Assembly (NCBI RefSeq): GCF_018614035.1
Contig: NZ_JAGGPA010000041.1
Location: 62,001 to 126,000, forward strand
Direction of reading: 5' to 3'
Origin: Streptomyces sp. ISL-96
Lineage (GTDB): Bacteria; Actinomycetota; Actinomycetes; Streptomycetales; Streptomycetaceae
DNA: 64,000 bases
The notes beneath the pieces were generated by a model, which saw only the letters and a program-made list of their open reading frames with translations, was not told the DNA's origin and searched no databases. Position 1 is the first letter of the stretch; each line of letters begins with the position of its first letter. This document shows positions 32,933-41,674 of the stretch, piece after piece. The position numbers were made by a program, and so were the translations under genes.

Positions 32933-33622
32933 TCAGTTCTTGCGGTGGCCTATTAGGCGGGGTTTGGCTTCCAGGTTCTCCAGGCCGTGCCAGCACAGGT
33001 TGACCAGGTGCGCCGCGACCTCCGCCTTCTTCGGCTTGCGGACGTCCAGCCACCACTGGCCGGTGAGCGCGACCATGCCGACCAGGGCCTGGGCGTACAG
33101 GGGGGCCAGTTTGGGGTCGAAGCCGCGGGCCTTGAACTCCAGGCCCAGGATGTCCTCCACCTGGGTGGCGATGTCGCTGATGAGGGAGGCGAAGCTGCCT
33201 GTTGACTGGGCTACCGGGGAGTCCCGCACCAGGATGCGGAAGCCGTCCGTGTACGTCTCGATGTAGTCCAGGAGCGCGAAGGCGGCCTGTTCCAGGAGCT
33301 CGCGGGGGTGGCCCGCCGTAAGGGCGCCCGTGACCATGTCCAGCAGGCGGCGCATCTCACGGTCTACCACTACCGCGTACAGGCCCTCCTTGCCGCCGAA
33401 GTGTTCGTAGACCACCGGCTTGGAGACGCCTGCTTTCGCCGCGATCTCCTCCACCGACGTGCCTTCGAAACCCTTCTCGGCGAAGAGGGTGCGGCCGATG
33501 TCCAGCAGCTGTTCGCGGCGTTCCTTGCCGGTCATGCGGACGCGGCGGGCACGCCGGCTCGGAGTGGGCCTGCTCTTCTCGCTGTTCGTACTGCTGCCGT
33601 CGATCGCCACGTCACCAATCAT
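32933..33622 (-). CDS. TetR-family regulator of the desaturase operon
   Basis: 229 aa with an N-terminal HTH (EEIAAKAGVSKPVVYEHFGGKEGLY) after a basic Ser/Arg tail, and a ligand domain (KARGFDPKLAPLYAQALVGMVALTGQWWLD). The ATG at 33622 overlaps the desaturase stop (ATGA), so the two form an operon with the regulator second. TetR proteins coupled to acyl-CoA desaturases usually sense acyl-CoA and adjust unsaturated fatty-acid supply (family knowledge). Expect control of its own operon. Confidence 0.88.
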   Translation of the reverse strand: MIGDVAIDGSSTNSEKSRPTPSRRARRVRMTGKERREQLLDIGRTLFAEKGFEGTSVEEIAAKAGVSKPVVYEHFGGKEGLYAVVVDREMRRLLDMVTGALTAGHPRELLEQAAFALLDYIETYTDGFRILVRDSPVAQSTGSFASLISDIATQVEDILGLEFKARGFDPKLAPLYAQALVGMVALTGQWWLDVRKPKKAEVAAHLVNLCWHGLENLEAKPRLIGHRKN

Positions 33623-34602
33623 GCCGCTTCGGAGGGCTCGCTCTTGCGTCGGGAGTCGATACGGTCCGCGCTCGGCCACCGGACGTCGTACGCCCAGCCG
33701 GCCTTCTCGCACCAGCGGATCAGGCGGGCGCTGGAGTCCAGCTGGCCCTTCATCACGCCGTGCCGCGCCGACGTCGGGTCCGCGTGGTGCAGGTTGTGCC
33801 ACGACTCGCCGCAGGACAGGACCGCGAGCCACCAGACGTTGCCCGACTTGTCACGGGACTTGAACGGGCGCTTGCCCACCGCGTGGCAGATCGAGTTGAT
33901 CGACCAGGTGACGTGGTGGAGGAGCGCGACGCGGACCAGGGAGCCCCAGAAGAACGCCGTGAACGCGCCCCACCAGGACATCGTCACCAGGCCGCCGACG
34001 AGGGGAGGGATGGCCAGGGACAGGATCGTCCAGTAGGCGAAGTCGCGGGAGATGCGGCGGATCGCCGGGTCCTTGATCAGGTCCGGGGCGTACTTCTCCT
34101 GTGACGTCTGCTCCTCGTCGAACATCCATGCGATGTGCGCCCACCACAGGCCCTTCATGAGGGCGGGGAGTGTTTCGCCGAAACGCCACGGGGAGTGGGG
34201 GTCACCCTCGGCGTCCGAGAACTTGTGGTGCTTGCGGTGGTCCGCGACCCAGCGGACCAGGGGGCCCTCGACCGCCATTGAGCCCATCACAGCGAGGGCG
34301 ATGCGCAGCGGGCGCTTCGCCTTGAAGGAACCGTGGGTGAAGTAGCGGTGGAAGCCGATCGTGATGCCGTGGCACCCGAGGTAGTACATGAAGACCATCA
34401 GGCCCAGGTCGAGCCAGCTCACCCCCCAGCCCCAGGCCAGCGGCACAGCCGCCAGCAGGGCCAGGAAGGGGACGATGATGAAGAGGAGAAGCGCGAGCTG
34501 CTCGACGGAGCGCTTTGACTCCCCGCCGCGGGTGGCGGTGGGGGCCGAGGTGTCGCTACCTGCCTCACGGGCATCTTCGAGCACGTCGGAACGAGTGGTC
34601 AT
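33619..34602 (-). CDS. Acyl-CoA (delta-9) fatty-acid desaturase
   Basis: 327 aa integral membrane di-iron enzyme that inserts a cis double bond into fatty acyl-CoA. The three histidine boxes are at HRYFTH (85-90), HRKHH (122-126) and HNLHH (269-273), with four hydrophobic spans between. ATG at 34602; the short N-terminal polar tail is typical of actinobacterial forms. Followed by tetR in the same operon; divergent from ppc across a 217-base gap that should hold both promoters. Confidence 0.93.
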   Translation of the reverse strand: MTTRSDVLEDAREAGSDTSAPTATRGGESKRSVEQLALLLFIIVPFLALLAAVPLAWGWGVSWLDLGLMVFMYYLGCHGITIGFHRYFTHGSFKAKRPLRIALAVMGSMAVEGPLVRWVADHRKHHKFSDAEGDPHSPWRFGETLPALMKGLWWAHIAWMFDEEQTSQEKYAPDLIKDPAIRRISRDFAYWTILSLAIPPLVGGLVTMSWWGAFTAFFWGSLVRVALLHHVTWSINSICHAVGKRPFKSRDKSGNVWWLAVLSCGESWHNLHHADPTSARHGVMKGQLDSSARLIRWCEKAGWAYDVRWPSADRIDSRRKSEPSEAA

Positions 34603-34819
34603 GGGGTCCCCTGGGGGTGAGGGAAGTGTCAGAAGCTGTAGCCGTGAACGCTTTGGCTACGGATGCGTAACCTACGGCGTCGTAAGTATGGCAGCGCTTT
34701 GCCCGGCGGCAAGAGGCCGCGGGGAACCCGTTCGGCCGCGCCGCATATCCTTGGTGCCGTCGGACAGCGTGGTCCACATAACCTCCAGACGTGCTCAAAC
34801 ACTGCAAGGAGCCGCACCT

Positions 34820-37546
34820 GTGAGCAGTGCCGACCAGAACTCCAACACCAGCGCGGAGCTGCGTGCCGACATCCGCCGTCTCGGCGACCTGCTCGGCGAG
34901 ACGCTCGTACGGCAGGAAGGCCACGAGCTCCTTGAGCTGGTGGAGCGGGTGCGCGCCCTGACGCGCACCGACGGCGAGGCCGCCGCCGAACTACTTGGCG
35001 ACACCGACCTGGAAACCGCAGCCAGGCTGGTGCGCGCCTTCTCGACGTACTTCCATCTTGCCAACGTCACCGAGCAGGTGCACCGCGGTCGTGAGATGCG
35101 CGCAAAGCGTGCCGAACAGGGCGGGCTTCTCGCCCGAACGGCTGACAGGCTCAAGGACGCCGACCCCGAGCACCTGCGCCACACCGTCAAGAACCTCAAC
35201 GTCAGGCCGGTTTTCACGGCCCATCCGACCGAGGCGGCGCGCCGGTCCGTGCTGAACAAGCTGCGCCGCATCGCGGAGCTTCTGGAGACCCCGGTCATCG
35301 CCTCCGACCGGCGTCGCCATGACCTCCGTCTGGCCGAATCGATCGACCTCATCTGGCAGACGGACGAGCTGCGTGTCGTACGCCCCGAGCCCGCCGACGA
35401 AGCCCGCAATGCCATCTATTACCTGGATGAGCTGCACGCGGGGGCCGTGGGCGACGTCCTCGAAGACCTCTCCGCCGAGCTGGAGCGGGTGGGCGTCGAG
35501 CTGCCCGCCGGCACCCGGCCGCTCACCTTCGGCACCTGGATCGGCGGCGACCGCGACGGAAATCCGAATGTGACCCCCGCGGTGACGTGGGAAGTGCTGA
35601 TCCTTCAGCACGAGCACGGCATCACGGACGCGCTGGAGCTCGTTGATCAGCTGCGGGGGCAGCTGTCCAACTCCATCCGCTACACGGGTGTCACCGAAGA
35701 GCTGATGACCTCCCTCCAGGAAGATCTGGAGCGGCTGCCCATCAGCCCCCGCTACAAGCGGCTGAACGCCGAGGAGCCCTACCGGCTCAAGGCCACCTGC
35801 ATCCGGCAGAAGCTCCTCAACACGCGCGAACGCCTCGCCAACGGCACCCCGCACCGCCCCGGCATCGACTACCTCGGCACCGGCGAGCTCATCGCCGACC
35901 TCGCGCTCATCCAGACATCGCTGCGCGAGCACCGCGGCGAGCTCTTCGCCGACGGCCGCATGGACCGTACGATCCGCACGCTCGCGGCGTTCGGGCTCCA
36001 GCTCGCCACGATGGACGTACGCGAGCACGCCGACGCCCACCACCACGCCCTCGGGCAACTCTTCGACCGGCTGGGCGAGGAGTCCTGGCGGTACGCCGAC
36101 ATGCCGCGCGAGTACCGGCAGAAGCTCCTCGCGAAGGAACTGCGGTCGCGGCGGCCGCTCGCCCCGACGCCCGCGCCGCTGGACGCCGCGGGCCAGAAGA
36201 CGCTCGGCGTGTTCACCACGATCAGGGAGGCGCTGGAGCGCTTCGGGCCCGAGGTCATCGAGTCGTACATCATCTCGATGTGCCAGGGCGCCGATGACGT
36301 CTTCGCCGCCGCTGTGCTCGCGCGGGAGGCGGGGCTCGTCGACCTGCACACCGGCTGGGCGAAGATCGGCATCGTGCCGCTGCTGGAGACCACGGACGAG
36401 CTGCGCGCGGCCGACGTGATCCTGGACGAAATGCTCGCCGATCCGTCGTACCGGCGGCTCGTCTCCCTGCGCGGTGACGTGCAGGAAGTCATGCTCGGGT
36501 ACTCCGACTCGTCGAAGTTCGGCGGCATCACGACCAGCCAGTGGGAGATCCACCGCGCCCAGCGGCGGCTGCGTGACGTCGCACACCGGTACGGCGTACG
36601 CCTGCGGCTCTTCCACGGCCGCGGCGGCACCGTCGGCCGCGGCGGCGGCCCCTCGCACGACGCGATCCTCGCGCAGCCCTGGGGCACGCTGGAGGGCGAG
36701 ATCAAGGTGACCGAGCAGGGCGAGGTCATCTCCGACAAGTACCTCGTGCCGTCCCTGGCCAGGGAGAACCTGGAGCTGACGGTCGCCGCCACGCTGCAGG
36801 CCTCCGCCTTGCACACCTCGCCGCGCCAGTCCGACGAGGCGCTCGCGCGCTGGGACGCGGCGATGGACACCGTGTCCGAGGCCGCCCACACGGCGTACCG
36901 CGAGCTCGTCGAGAACCCGGATCTGCCGGCGTACTTCTTCGCGGCCACCCCGGTCGACCAGCTCGCGGACCTGCACCTGGGCTCACGGCCCTCGCGCCGC
37001 CCTGACAGCGGCGCGGGTCTGGACGGCCTGCGGGCCATCCCGTGGGTCTTCGGGTGGACACAGTCCCGGCAGATCGTGCCCGGCTGGTACGGCGTCGGGT
37101 CCGGCCTGAAGGCGCTGCGCGAAGCGGGGCTCGACACGGTCCTGGACGAAATGCACGAACAGTGGCACTTCTTCCGGAACTTCCTCTCCAACGTGGAGAT
37201 GACGCTCGCCAAGACTGATCTGCGCATCGCGCAGCATTACGTCGACACGCTCGTCCCGGACGAGCTGAAGCACGTCTTCGAGATGATCCGCGCCGAGCAC
37301 GAGCTCACCGTCGCGGAAGTCCTGCGGATCACCGGCGAGGAGCAGCTGCTGGGCTCCAGCCCGGTGCTCCACCAGACGTTCGCGATCCGCGACGCCTACC
37401 TGGACCCGATCTCCTACCTCCAGGTCTCGCTGCTGGCCCGCCAGCGCGCGGCGGCCGAACGCGGCGAGGAGCCGGACCCGCTGCTGGCCAGGGCGCTGCT
37501 GCTCACGGTCAACGGCGTAGCGGCAGGCCTGCGCAACACCGGCTGA
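34820..37546 (+). CDS. ppc: Phosphoenolpyruvate carboxylase
   Basis: Anaplerotic enzyme: PEP plus bicarbonate gives oxaloacetate and phosphate. The catalytic histidine is in FTAHPTEA (about His135), the essential arginine-glycine loop is FHGRGGTVGRGGG (about 598-610), and the QRRL and LRAIPWVFGWTQSR segments bind the active site. The GTG at 34820 has AAGGAG 8 nt upstream; 908 aa, the usual length. The open frame extends 430 bases upstream but that part is not homologous. A terminator follows. Confidence 0.96.
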   Translation: MSSADQNSNTSAELRADIRRLGDLLGETLVRQEGHELLELVERVRALTRTDGEAAAELLGDTDLETAARLVRAFSTYFHLANVTEQVHRGREMRAKRAEQGGLLARTADRLKDADPEHLRHTVKNLNVRPVFTAHPTEAARRSVLNKLRRIAELLETPVIASDRRRHDLRLAESIDLIWQTDELRVVRPEPADEARNAIYYLDELHAGAVGDVLEDLSAELERVGVELPAGTRPLTFGTWIGGDRDGNPNVTPAVTWEVLILQHEHGITDALELVDQLRGQLSNSIRYTGVTEELMTSLQEDLERLPISPRYKRLNAEEPYRLKATCIRQKLLNTRERLANGTPHRPGIDYLGTGELIADLALIQTSLREHRGELFADGRMDRTIRTLAAFGLQLATMDVREHADAHHHALGQLFDRLGEESWRYADMPREYRQKLLAKELRSRRPLAPTPAPLDAAGQKTLGVFTTIREALERFGPEVIESYIISMCQGADDVFAAAVLAREAGLVDLHTGWAKIGIVPLLETTDELRAADVILDEMLADPSYRRLVSLRGDVQEVMLGYSDSSKFGGITTSQWEIHRAQRRLRDVAHRYGVRLRLFHGRGGTVGRGGGPSHDAILAQPWGTLEGEIKVTEQGEVISDKYLVPSLARENLELTVAATLQASALHTSPRQSDEALARWDAAMDTVSEAAHTAYRELVENPDLPAYFFAATPVDQLADLHLGSRPSRRPDSGAGLDGLRAIPWVFGWTQSRQIVPGWYGVGSGLKALREAGLDTVLDEMHEQWHFFRNFLSNVEMTLAKTDLRIAQHYVDTLVPDELKHVFEMIRAEHELTVAEVLRITGEEQLLGSSPVLHQTFAIRDAYLDPISYLQVSLLARQRAAAERGEEPDPLLARALLLTVNGVAAGLRNTG

Positions 37547-37568
37547 CGGACACGGCGGCAGTACGGAC

Positions 37569-37612
37569 AACACGAACGGCGGTGGTCCTCAAGGACCACC
37601 GCCGTTCGTGTT
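37569..37612. terminator. Very strong bidirectional terminator after ppc
   Basis: CACGAACGGCGGTGGTCCT (37571-37589) pairs exactly with 37592-37610 around a two-base loop, and two flanking A-T pairs extend it to 21 bp. It lies between the convergent ppc and surface-protein genes. Confidence 0.9.
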
Positions 37613-37618
37613 CGCTGA

Positions 37619-38347
37619 TCAGCTCTGCTGGGCCTTGCGGCGGCGCATCACCAGGTAGCCACCGGCGCCGAGCAGCGCCGCGGCGACGGCGGAGAGGACA
37701 CCGACGGGCGCACCCGAACCGGTCTCCGCCAGGTCGCCGGATCCGCCGGATACATCGCCCTGACCGGCCGGGGCCGGGGACGCCGGAGCGGACTCCGCCG
37801 GGGAGGCGCCCCCGTTCGGCTGCTCGCCGGCCGGGGCGGGCTCGGAGGGCTTCTCGTTGGGCGTGGCGCCCGGCTCCTCGGCGGGCTCGTCGGCGGGCTT
37901 GTCGGCGGGCTTACCGGGCTTGTCTGCGGGGTTCTCCTCGGCCGGGCAGTCGGTCTTGAAGACCTTGTGCTTGGCCCTGCCGTTCTCGCCCTCGAAGTTC
38001 CAGAACAGCTTGTACTGGCCGTCGGGCAGGGTCATGTCCGCGGTTCGCTCGTGGCCGGAGCTGTCGAGCGTCAGCGACCCGGACTTCACGGTCTCGCCCT
38101 TGGCGAGTTCGTTGTTGGCCCAGGCTTCGATGTGCCAGTCGACCTGCTGGGCGGCGTCGAAGCCGAAAGCGTCGAGATAGAAGGAGCAGACCTTCGGCTC
38201 GTTCTTGCGAAGTTCCTCGCCGGTCGTGGCGTCGTGGATCTTCACCGTGCCGTTGTCGCCCTTGGGCGTGGCGTAGGCGGAAGGGGCCAGCAGCAGGGAG
38301 GCGGTCACAGCCGTCACCAGAGCGCTGGAGGTAATGAGGGGGCGCAT
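37619..38347 (-). CDS. Secreted, sortase-anchored (LAETG) surface protein
   Basis: 242 aa. Signal peptide (SSALVTAVTASLLLAPSAYA), a beta-rich domain of about 120 residues with two cysteines (KVCSFYLDAFGFD, KTDCP), a Pro/Ala/Glu/Lys repeat (NPADKPGKPADKPADEPAEEP...), then the sorting signal LAETGSG, a hydrophobic helix and RRRK. LAxTG is the recognition motif of class E sortases in Streptomyces, so the protein should be linked to peptidoglycan. The Pro-rich stalk would push the globular head out of the wall. No orthologue with a known function is recalled; possibly a hyphal surface or adhesion factor. Confidence 0.85.
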   Translation of the reverse strand: MRPLITSSALVTAVTASLLLAPSAYATPKGDNGTVKIHDATTGEELRKNEPKVCSFYLDAFGFDAAQQVDWHIEAWANNELAKGETVKSGSLTLDSSGHERTADMTLPDGQYKLFWNFEGENGRAKHKVFKTDCPAEENPADKPGKPADKPADEPAEEPGATPNEKPSEPAPAGEQPNGGASPAESAPASPAPAGQGDVSGGSGDLAETGSGAPVGVLSAVAAALLGAGGYLVMRRRKAQQS

Positions 38348-38538
38348 GGGCAGTCCAACGTGAGAGAAGTGGGCATGCCGTGGGGGGTGGGGCGGCTCAG
38401 CTTCCTGTGATCGCTGGGGCCCGTCAAGGAGGAACTCGGCCCATCCGTCCCATGCGCCGTGACTTGACCCATTGGTCCCGGGTAACGATCAGGAATACGC
38501 GGTACCGGCTTCCCGCACAGAGGTGCGCGGCCCGTAAC

Positions 38539-39006
38539 TCAGAGCGCGAAGAAAGAGGCGACCAACAGCGCCCCGCCGACCACCCCCGCTGCCCAGGCCG
38601 TGCGGGTCAGCCGCAGGCCCCCACCGATCACCAGACCGGCGAGCAGCAGTGCGCCACCGAGCGGGGTCCAGGCGTGCAGGAGCCCGGACCCTCCGGCGCG
38701 TACCACCTCATCGGTGCCGGGCTTCACCACGACCCGGAGCTTCATGCCCTTCTTCGCCGCGATCGACTTGTCGATGCTCACGCGCGGGTGGTCGGGCGTA
38801 CGGCCCTCGGGGGTGTACGGGCCGGTACAGGTCTCGGCGCCGCACGCGGCGACCGTCATCGTGCCGTGCTCGCGCCCCTTGGCGAGCATGACGTGCTGGG
38901 CCGTGCCCCATGAGGAACGCACGCCGGCGATGAGCAGCAGCAGCGCGATGCCGGCCATCGCAGTCCGCCGGGCGTACAGGAGGGCTTGAGTCCGCTTCGA
39001 GGCCAT
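38539..39006 (-). CDS. Small two-helix membrane protein with an extracytoplasmic domain, unknown function
   Basis: 155 aa. Basic N-terminus, hydrophobic helix (TAMAGIALLLLIAGV), a soluble loop of about 70 residues containing a Cys pair (ACGAETCTGPYTPEG), and two close C-terminal helices (GGALLLAGLVIGGGLRL, GVVGGALLVASFFAL). The loop between the helices should be outside, with a disulfide. Same strand as pth, ending 65 bases after the pth gene's stop. I do not recognise the family; it resembles small membrane proteins annotated as hypothetical near pth in Streptomyces. Confidence 0.65.
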   Translation of the reverse strand: MASKRTQALLYARRTAMAGIALLLLIAGVRSSWGTAQHVMLAKGREHGTMTVAACGAETCTGPYTPEGRTPDHPRVSIDKSIAAKKGMKLRVVVKPGTDEVVRAGGSGLLHAWTPLGGALLLAGLVIGGGLRLTRTAWAAGVVGGALLVASFFAL

Positions 39007-39071
39007 GGAGCGCGATCCTTGGCCATGTGACCGCGCTCGGTCAACCTCTGGCCATGACTGGAGGGGGAATG

Positions 39072-39674
39072 TCAGGAGTTGTACGAGCTCTGCGCGCGCT
39101 CAAGGCCCTCAGTGACCAGACACTCCACCGCATCCGCCGCCCGGTCCACGAAGTAACCCAGCTCCTTGCGCTCAGTCGAGGAGAAATCCTTCAGGACGAA
39201 GTCCGCCACCTGCATACGCCCCGGCGGCCGCCCGATGCCGAACCGAACGCGGTGATAGTCCGGCCCCATCGCCTTGGTCATCGACTTGAGGCCGTTGTGA
39301 CCGTTGTCGCCGCCACCCAGCTTCACGCGCAGCGCCCCGAAATCGATGTCCAGCTCGTCGTGGATCGCGACGATGCTGGCCGTCGGCACCTTGTAGAAGT
39401 CACGCAGCGCCGTGACCGGACCGCCGGACAGATTCATGTACGACAGCGGCTTGGCCAGCACCACACGCCGGTTCGCCGGACCCGGCGCACCCATGCGGCC
39501 CTCGACGACCTGGGCGCGGGCCTTGTGCGCCTTGAACTTCGCCCCCATGCGCTCCGCCAGCAGATCGGCCACCATGAAGCCGACATTGTGGCGGTTGGCC
39601 GCGTAGTCGGGACCAGGATTGCCCAGGCCCACGATCAGCCACGGCCCGGCGGGGGCTGCTGCTGCGTCCGTCAT
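39072..39674 (-). CDS. pth: Peptidyl-tRNA hydrolase
   Basis: Releases peptides from tRNAs that fall off ribosomes; essential in most bacteria. Catalytic His29 in NRHNVGF, the GLGNPGPDYAANRHN N-terminal block, SYMNLSG and DELDIDFG motifs are present. ATG at 39674 (200 aa) has GAAGGAG at 8 nt; the ATG at 39680 would leave only 2 nt. Downstream of rplY on the same strand, separated by a terminator-like stem. Confidence 0.96.
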   Translation of the reverse strand: MTDAAAAPAGPWLIVGLGNPGPDYAANRHNVGFMVADLLAERMGAKFKAHKARAQVVEGRMGAPGPANRRVVLAKPLSYMNLSGGPVTALRDFYKVPTASIVAIHDELDIDFGALRVKLGGGDNGHNGLKSMTKAMGPDYHRVRFGIGRPPGRMQVADFVLKDFSSTERKELGYFVDRAADAVECLVTEGLERAQSSYNS

Positions 39675-39727
39675 CTGCATGTCTCCTTCATACGCCTTCG
39701 TGCGCTTCGTACGCCCTCATACGCCAA

Positions 39728-39761
39728 CCGCCGTCCCGCGCGCAGAGGCGCGGGACGGCGG
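39728..39761. terminator. Hairpin between rplY and pth
   Basis: CCGCCGTCCCGCGC (39728-39741) pairs exactly with GCGCGGGACGGCGG (39748-39761), a 14-bp stem with a 6-base loop between the rplY stop and pth start. Confidence 0.85.
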
Positions 39762-39806
39762 CTGGACAGTGAGCAGCTGGGTGAGCAGCTAGCTGAGCAA
39801 CGAGGC

Positions 39807-40391
39807 TCAGACCTCGGAGCCCTCGGCCTCACCCTCGGCCGGGGCCTCCTCGGCCTGCGGGGCCAGAACCTGGATGACGATGGCGTCCGGGTCGGTGACC
39901 AGGGTCGTGCCCTCGGGCAGCGGAATGTCCTTCGCGTGGATCGAGACACCGGCCTCAAGGCCCGCGATGGAGACCGTGACGGACTCGGGGATGTGCGTGG
40001 CCTCGGTCTCGACCGACAGCGTGTTCAGCACGTTCTCCAGCAGGTTGCCACCCGGGGCCAGCTCACCCTCGGTGTGGACCGCGACCTCGACCGTGACCTT
40101 CTCGCCCAGCTTGACCGCGAGCAGGTCGACGTGGGTGATGGTGCGACGGATCGCGTCACGCTGAATCGCCTTCGGGATGACCAGCTCGGTCTTGCCGTCG
40201 ACGTCGAGGCTCAGCAGCGCGTTGCTGGTCTTGAGCGCCATCATCAGGTCGTGACCCGGCAGGGTGACGTGGACCGGCTCGGCGCCGTGGCCGTAGATGA
40301 CGCCCGGAACCTTGTTGGCGCGACGGGTCTGACGGGCAGCGCCCTTGCCGAACTCGGTACGGACTTCAGCGGCGATCTTGATCTCGGCCAT
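39807..40391 (-). CDS. rplY: Ribosomal protein L25/Ctc
   Basis: A two-domain 5S-rRNA-binding protein of the Ctc type: an N-terminal L25 domain (AAEVRTEFGKGAARQTRRANKVPGVIYGHG in parts) and a C-terminal TL5-like beta domain (EATHIPESVTVSIAGLEAGVSIHAKDIPLPEGTTL in parts), ending in an acidic Glu/Ala tail. 194 aa. The ATG at 40391 has GAGGAG upstream. It lies between prs and pth, an order common in actinomycetes. Confidence 0.95.
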   Translation of the reverse strand: MAEIKIAAEVRTEFGKGAARQTRRANKVPGVIYGHGAEPVHVTLPGHDLMMALKTSNALLSLDVDGKTELVIPKAIQRDAIRRTITHVDLLAVKLGEKVTVEVAVHTEGELAPGGNLLENVLNTLSVETEATHIPESVTVSIAGLEAGVSIHAKDIPLPEGTTLVTDPDAIVIQVLAPQAEEAPAEGEAEGSEV

Positions 40392-40492
40392 GGCTGCACT
40401 CCTCGCAGGTGACAAAAAACGGATGGGTCACCCGGCCACGAAACGGCCTGCTACGAAGAGCGCGTCGATAACGGATATGCCGTACTGAACAA

Positions 40493-40547
40493 GTACGGCC
40501 TCCCTCGCCGAGCAACTCAAGGAGTCTACCCGGCGGGAAGGCCGTAC
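40493..40547. terminator. Candidate terminator after prs
   Basis: GTACGGCCT (40493-40501) and AGGCCGTAC (40539-40547) form a 9-bp stem with a 37-base loop; on the minus strand the approach reads GATTTTTGGTACGGCC, soon after the prs stop at 40576. The long loop makes it weaker evidence, and it may instead be an mRNA leader structure for rplY. Confidence 0.45.
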
Positions 40548-40575
40548 CAAAAATCGATCTAGGTGCGGAACGTCG

Positions 40576-41553
40576 CTACGACTGCTCCTCGAAGAGGCTC
40601 GTGACCGAACCGTCCTCGAAGACCTCACGCACCGCACGCGCGATCGTCGGCGCGATCGACAGCACAGTGATCTTGTCGAGCTCCAGTTCACCCGGCGTGG
40701 GCAGCGTGTCCGTAAAGACGAACTCACTCACCTTGGAGTTCTTCAGACGATCCGCAGCCGGACCGGACAGAATGCCGTGCGTGGCCGTCACGATGACGTC
40801 CTCCGCACCGTTCTCGAACAGCGCGTCCGCAGCGGCGCAGATCGTGCCACCCGTGTCGATCATGTCGTCGACCAGGACGCAGATACGCCCCTTCACGTCA
40901 CCCACGACCTCGTGGACCGTGACCTGATTCGCAACGTCCTTGTCGCGGCGCTTGTGGACGATCGCCAGCGGCGCGTCCAGCCGGTCGCACCAGCGGTCGG
41001 CGACGCGCACGCGGCCGGCGTCCGGCGACACGATCGTCAGCTTGGACCGGTCCACCTTCGCCCCGACATAGTCCGCGAGGACCGGCAGCGCGAAAAGGTG
41101 GTCCACCGGACCGTCGAAGAAACCCTGGATCTGGTCGGTGTGCAGGTCCACCGTGACAATGCGGTCCGCGCCCGCCGTCTTCATCAGATCGGCGATCAGA
41201 CGGGCCGAGATCGGCTCACGGCCACGGTGCTTCTTGTCCTGACGGGCGTACCCGTAGGACGGGACGACCACCGTGATGCTCCGCGCGGAAGCCCGCTTCA
41301 GAGCATCGAGCATGATCAGCTGCTCCATGATCCACTTGTTGATCGGGGCCGTGTGGCTCTGGATCAGGAAGCAGTCGGCACCGCGCGCCGACTGCTGGTA
41401 GCGGACGTAGATCTCACCATTGGCGAAGTCGAAAGCCTTCGTCGGCACGAGGTCGACACCCAGCTGGTGCGCGACCTCCTCGGCCAGCTCGGGGTGGGCG
41501 CGGCCGGAGAAGAGCATCAGCTTCTTCTCGCTGGTCGTCTTGATCCCGGTCAC
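40576..41553 (-). CDS. prs: Ribose-phosphate pyrophosphokinase
   Basis: Makes PRPP from ribose-5-phosphate and ATP for purine, pyrimidine, histidine and tryptophan synthesis. Seen: PSYGYARQDKKHRGREPISARLIA in pieces (ATP-binding flexible loop region), DLHTDQIQGFFD, and the PRPP-binding ICVLVDDMIDTGGTI. GTG at 41553 (325 aa) with GAGGAGACA upstream; the extra 30 upstream residues of the open frame are non-homologous. glmU precedes it on the same strand, 121 bases away. Confidence 0.96.
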   Translation of the reverse strand: MTGIKTTSEKKLMLFSGRAHPELAEEVAHQLGVDLVPTKAFDFANGEIYVRYQQSARGADCFLIQSHTAPINKWIMEQLIMLDALKRASARSITVVVPSYGYARQDKKHRGREPISARLIADLMKTAGADRIVTVDLHTDQIQGFFDGPVDHLFALPVLADYVGAKVDRSKLTIVSPDAGRVRVADRWCDRLDAPLAIVHKRRDKDVANQVTVHEVVGDVKGRICVLVDDMIDTGGTICAAADALFENGAEDVIVTATHGILSGPAADRLKNSKVSEFVFTDTLPTPGELELDKITVLSIAPTIARAVREVFEDGSVTSLFEEQS

Positions 41554-41674
41554 AGCACTGTCTCCTCGGACGTGAATCATTGCTGCTGCGCCCGCACGCC
41601 TTTGAATCGCATACGAGCCAGCCGAATTGTGTGCACCTATCACGGTACGCCGTCAGTGGCGCACCTGTTTCCAG

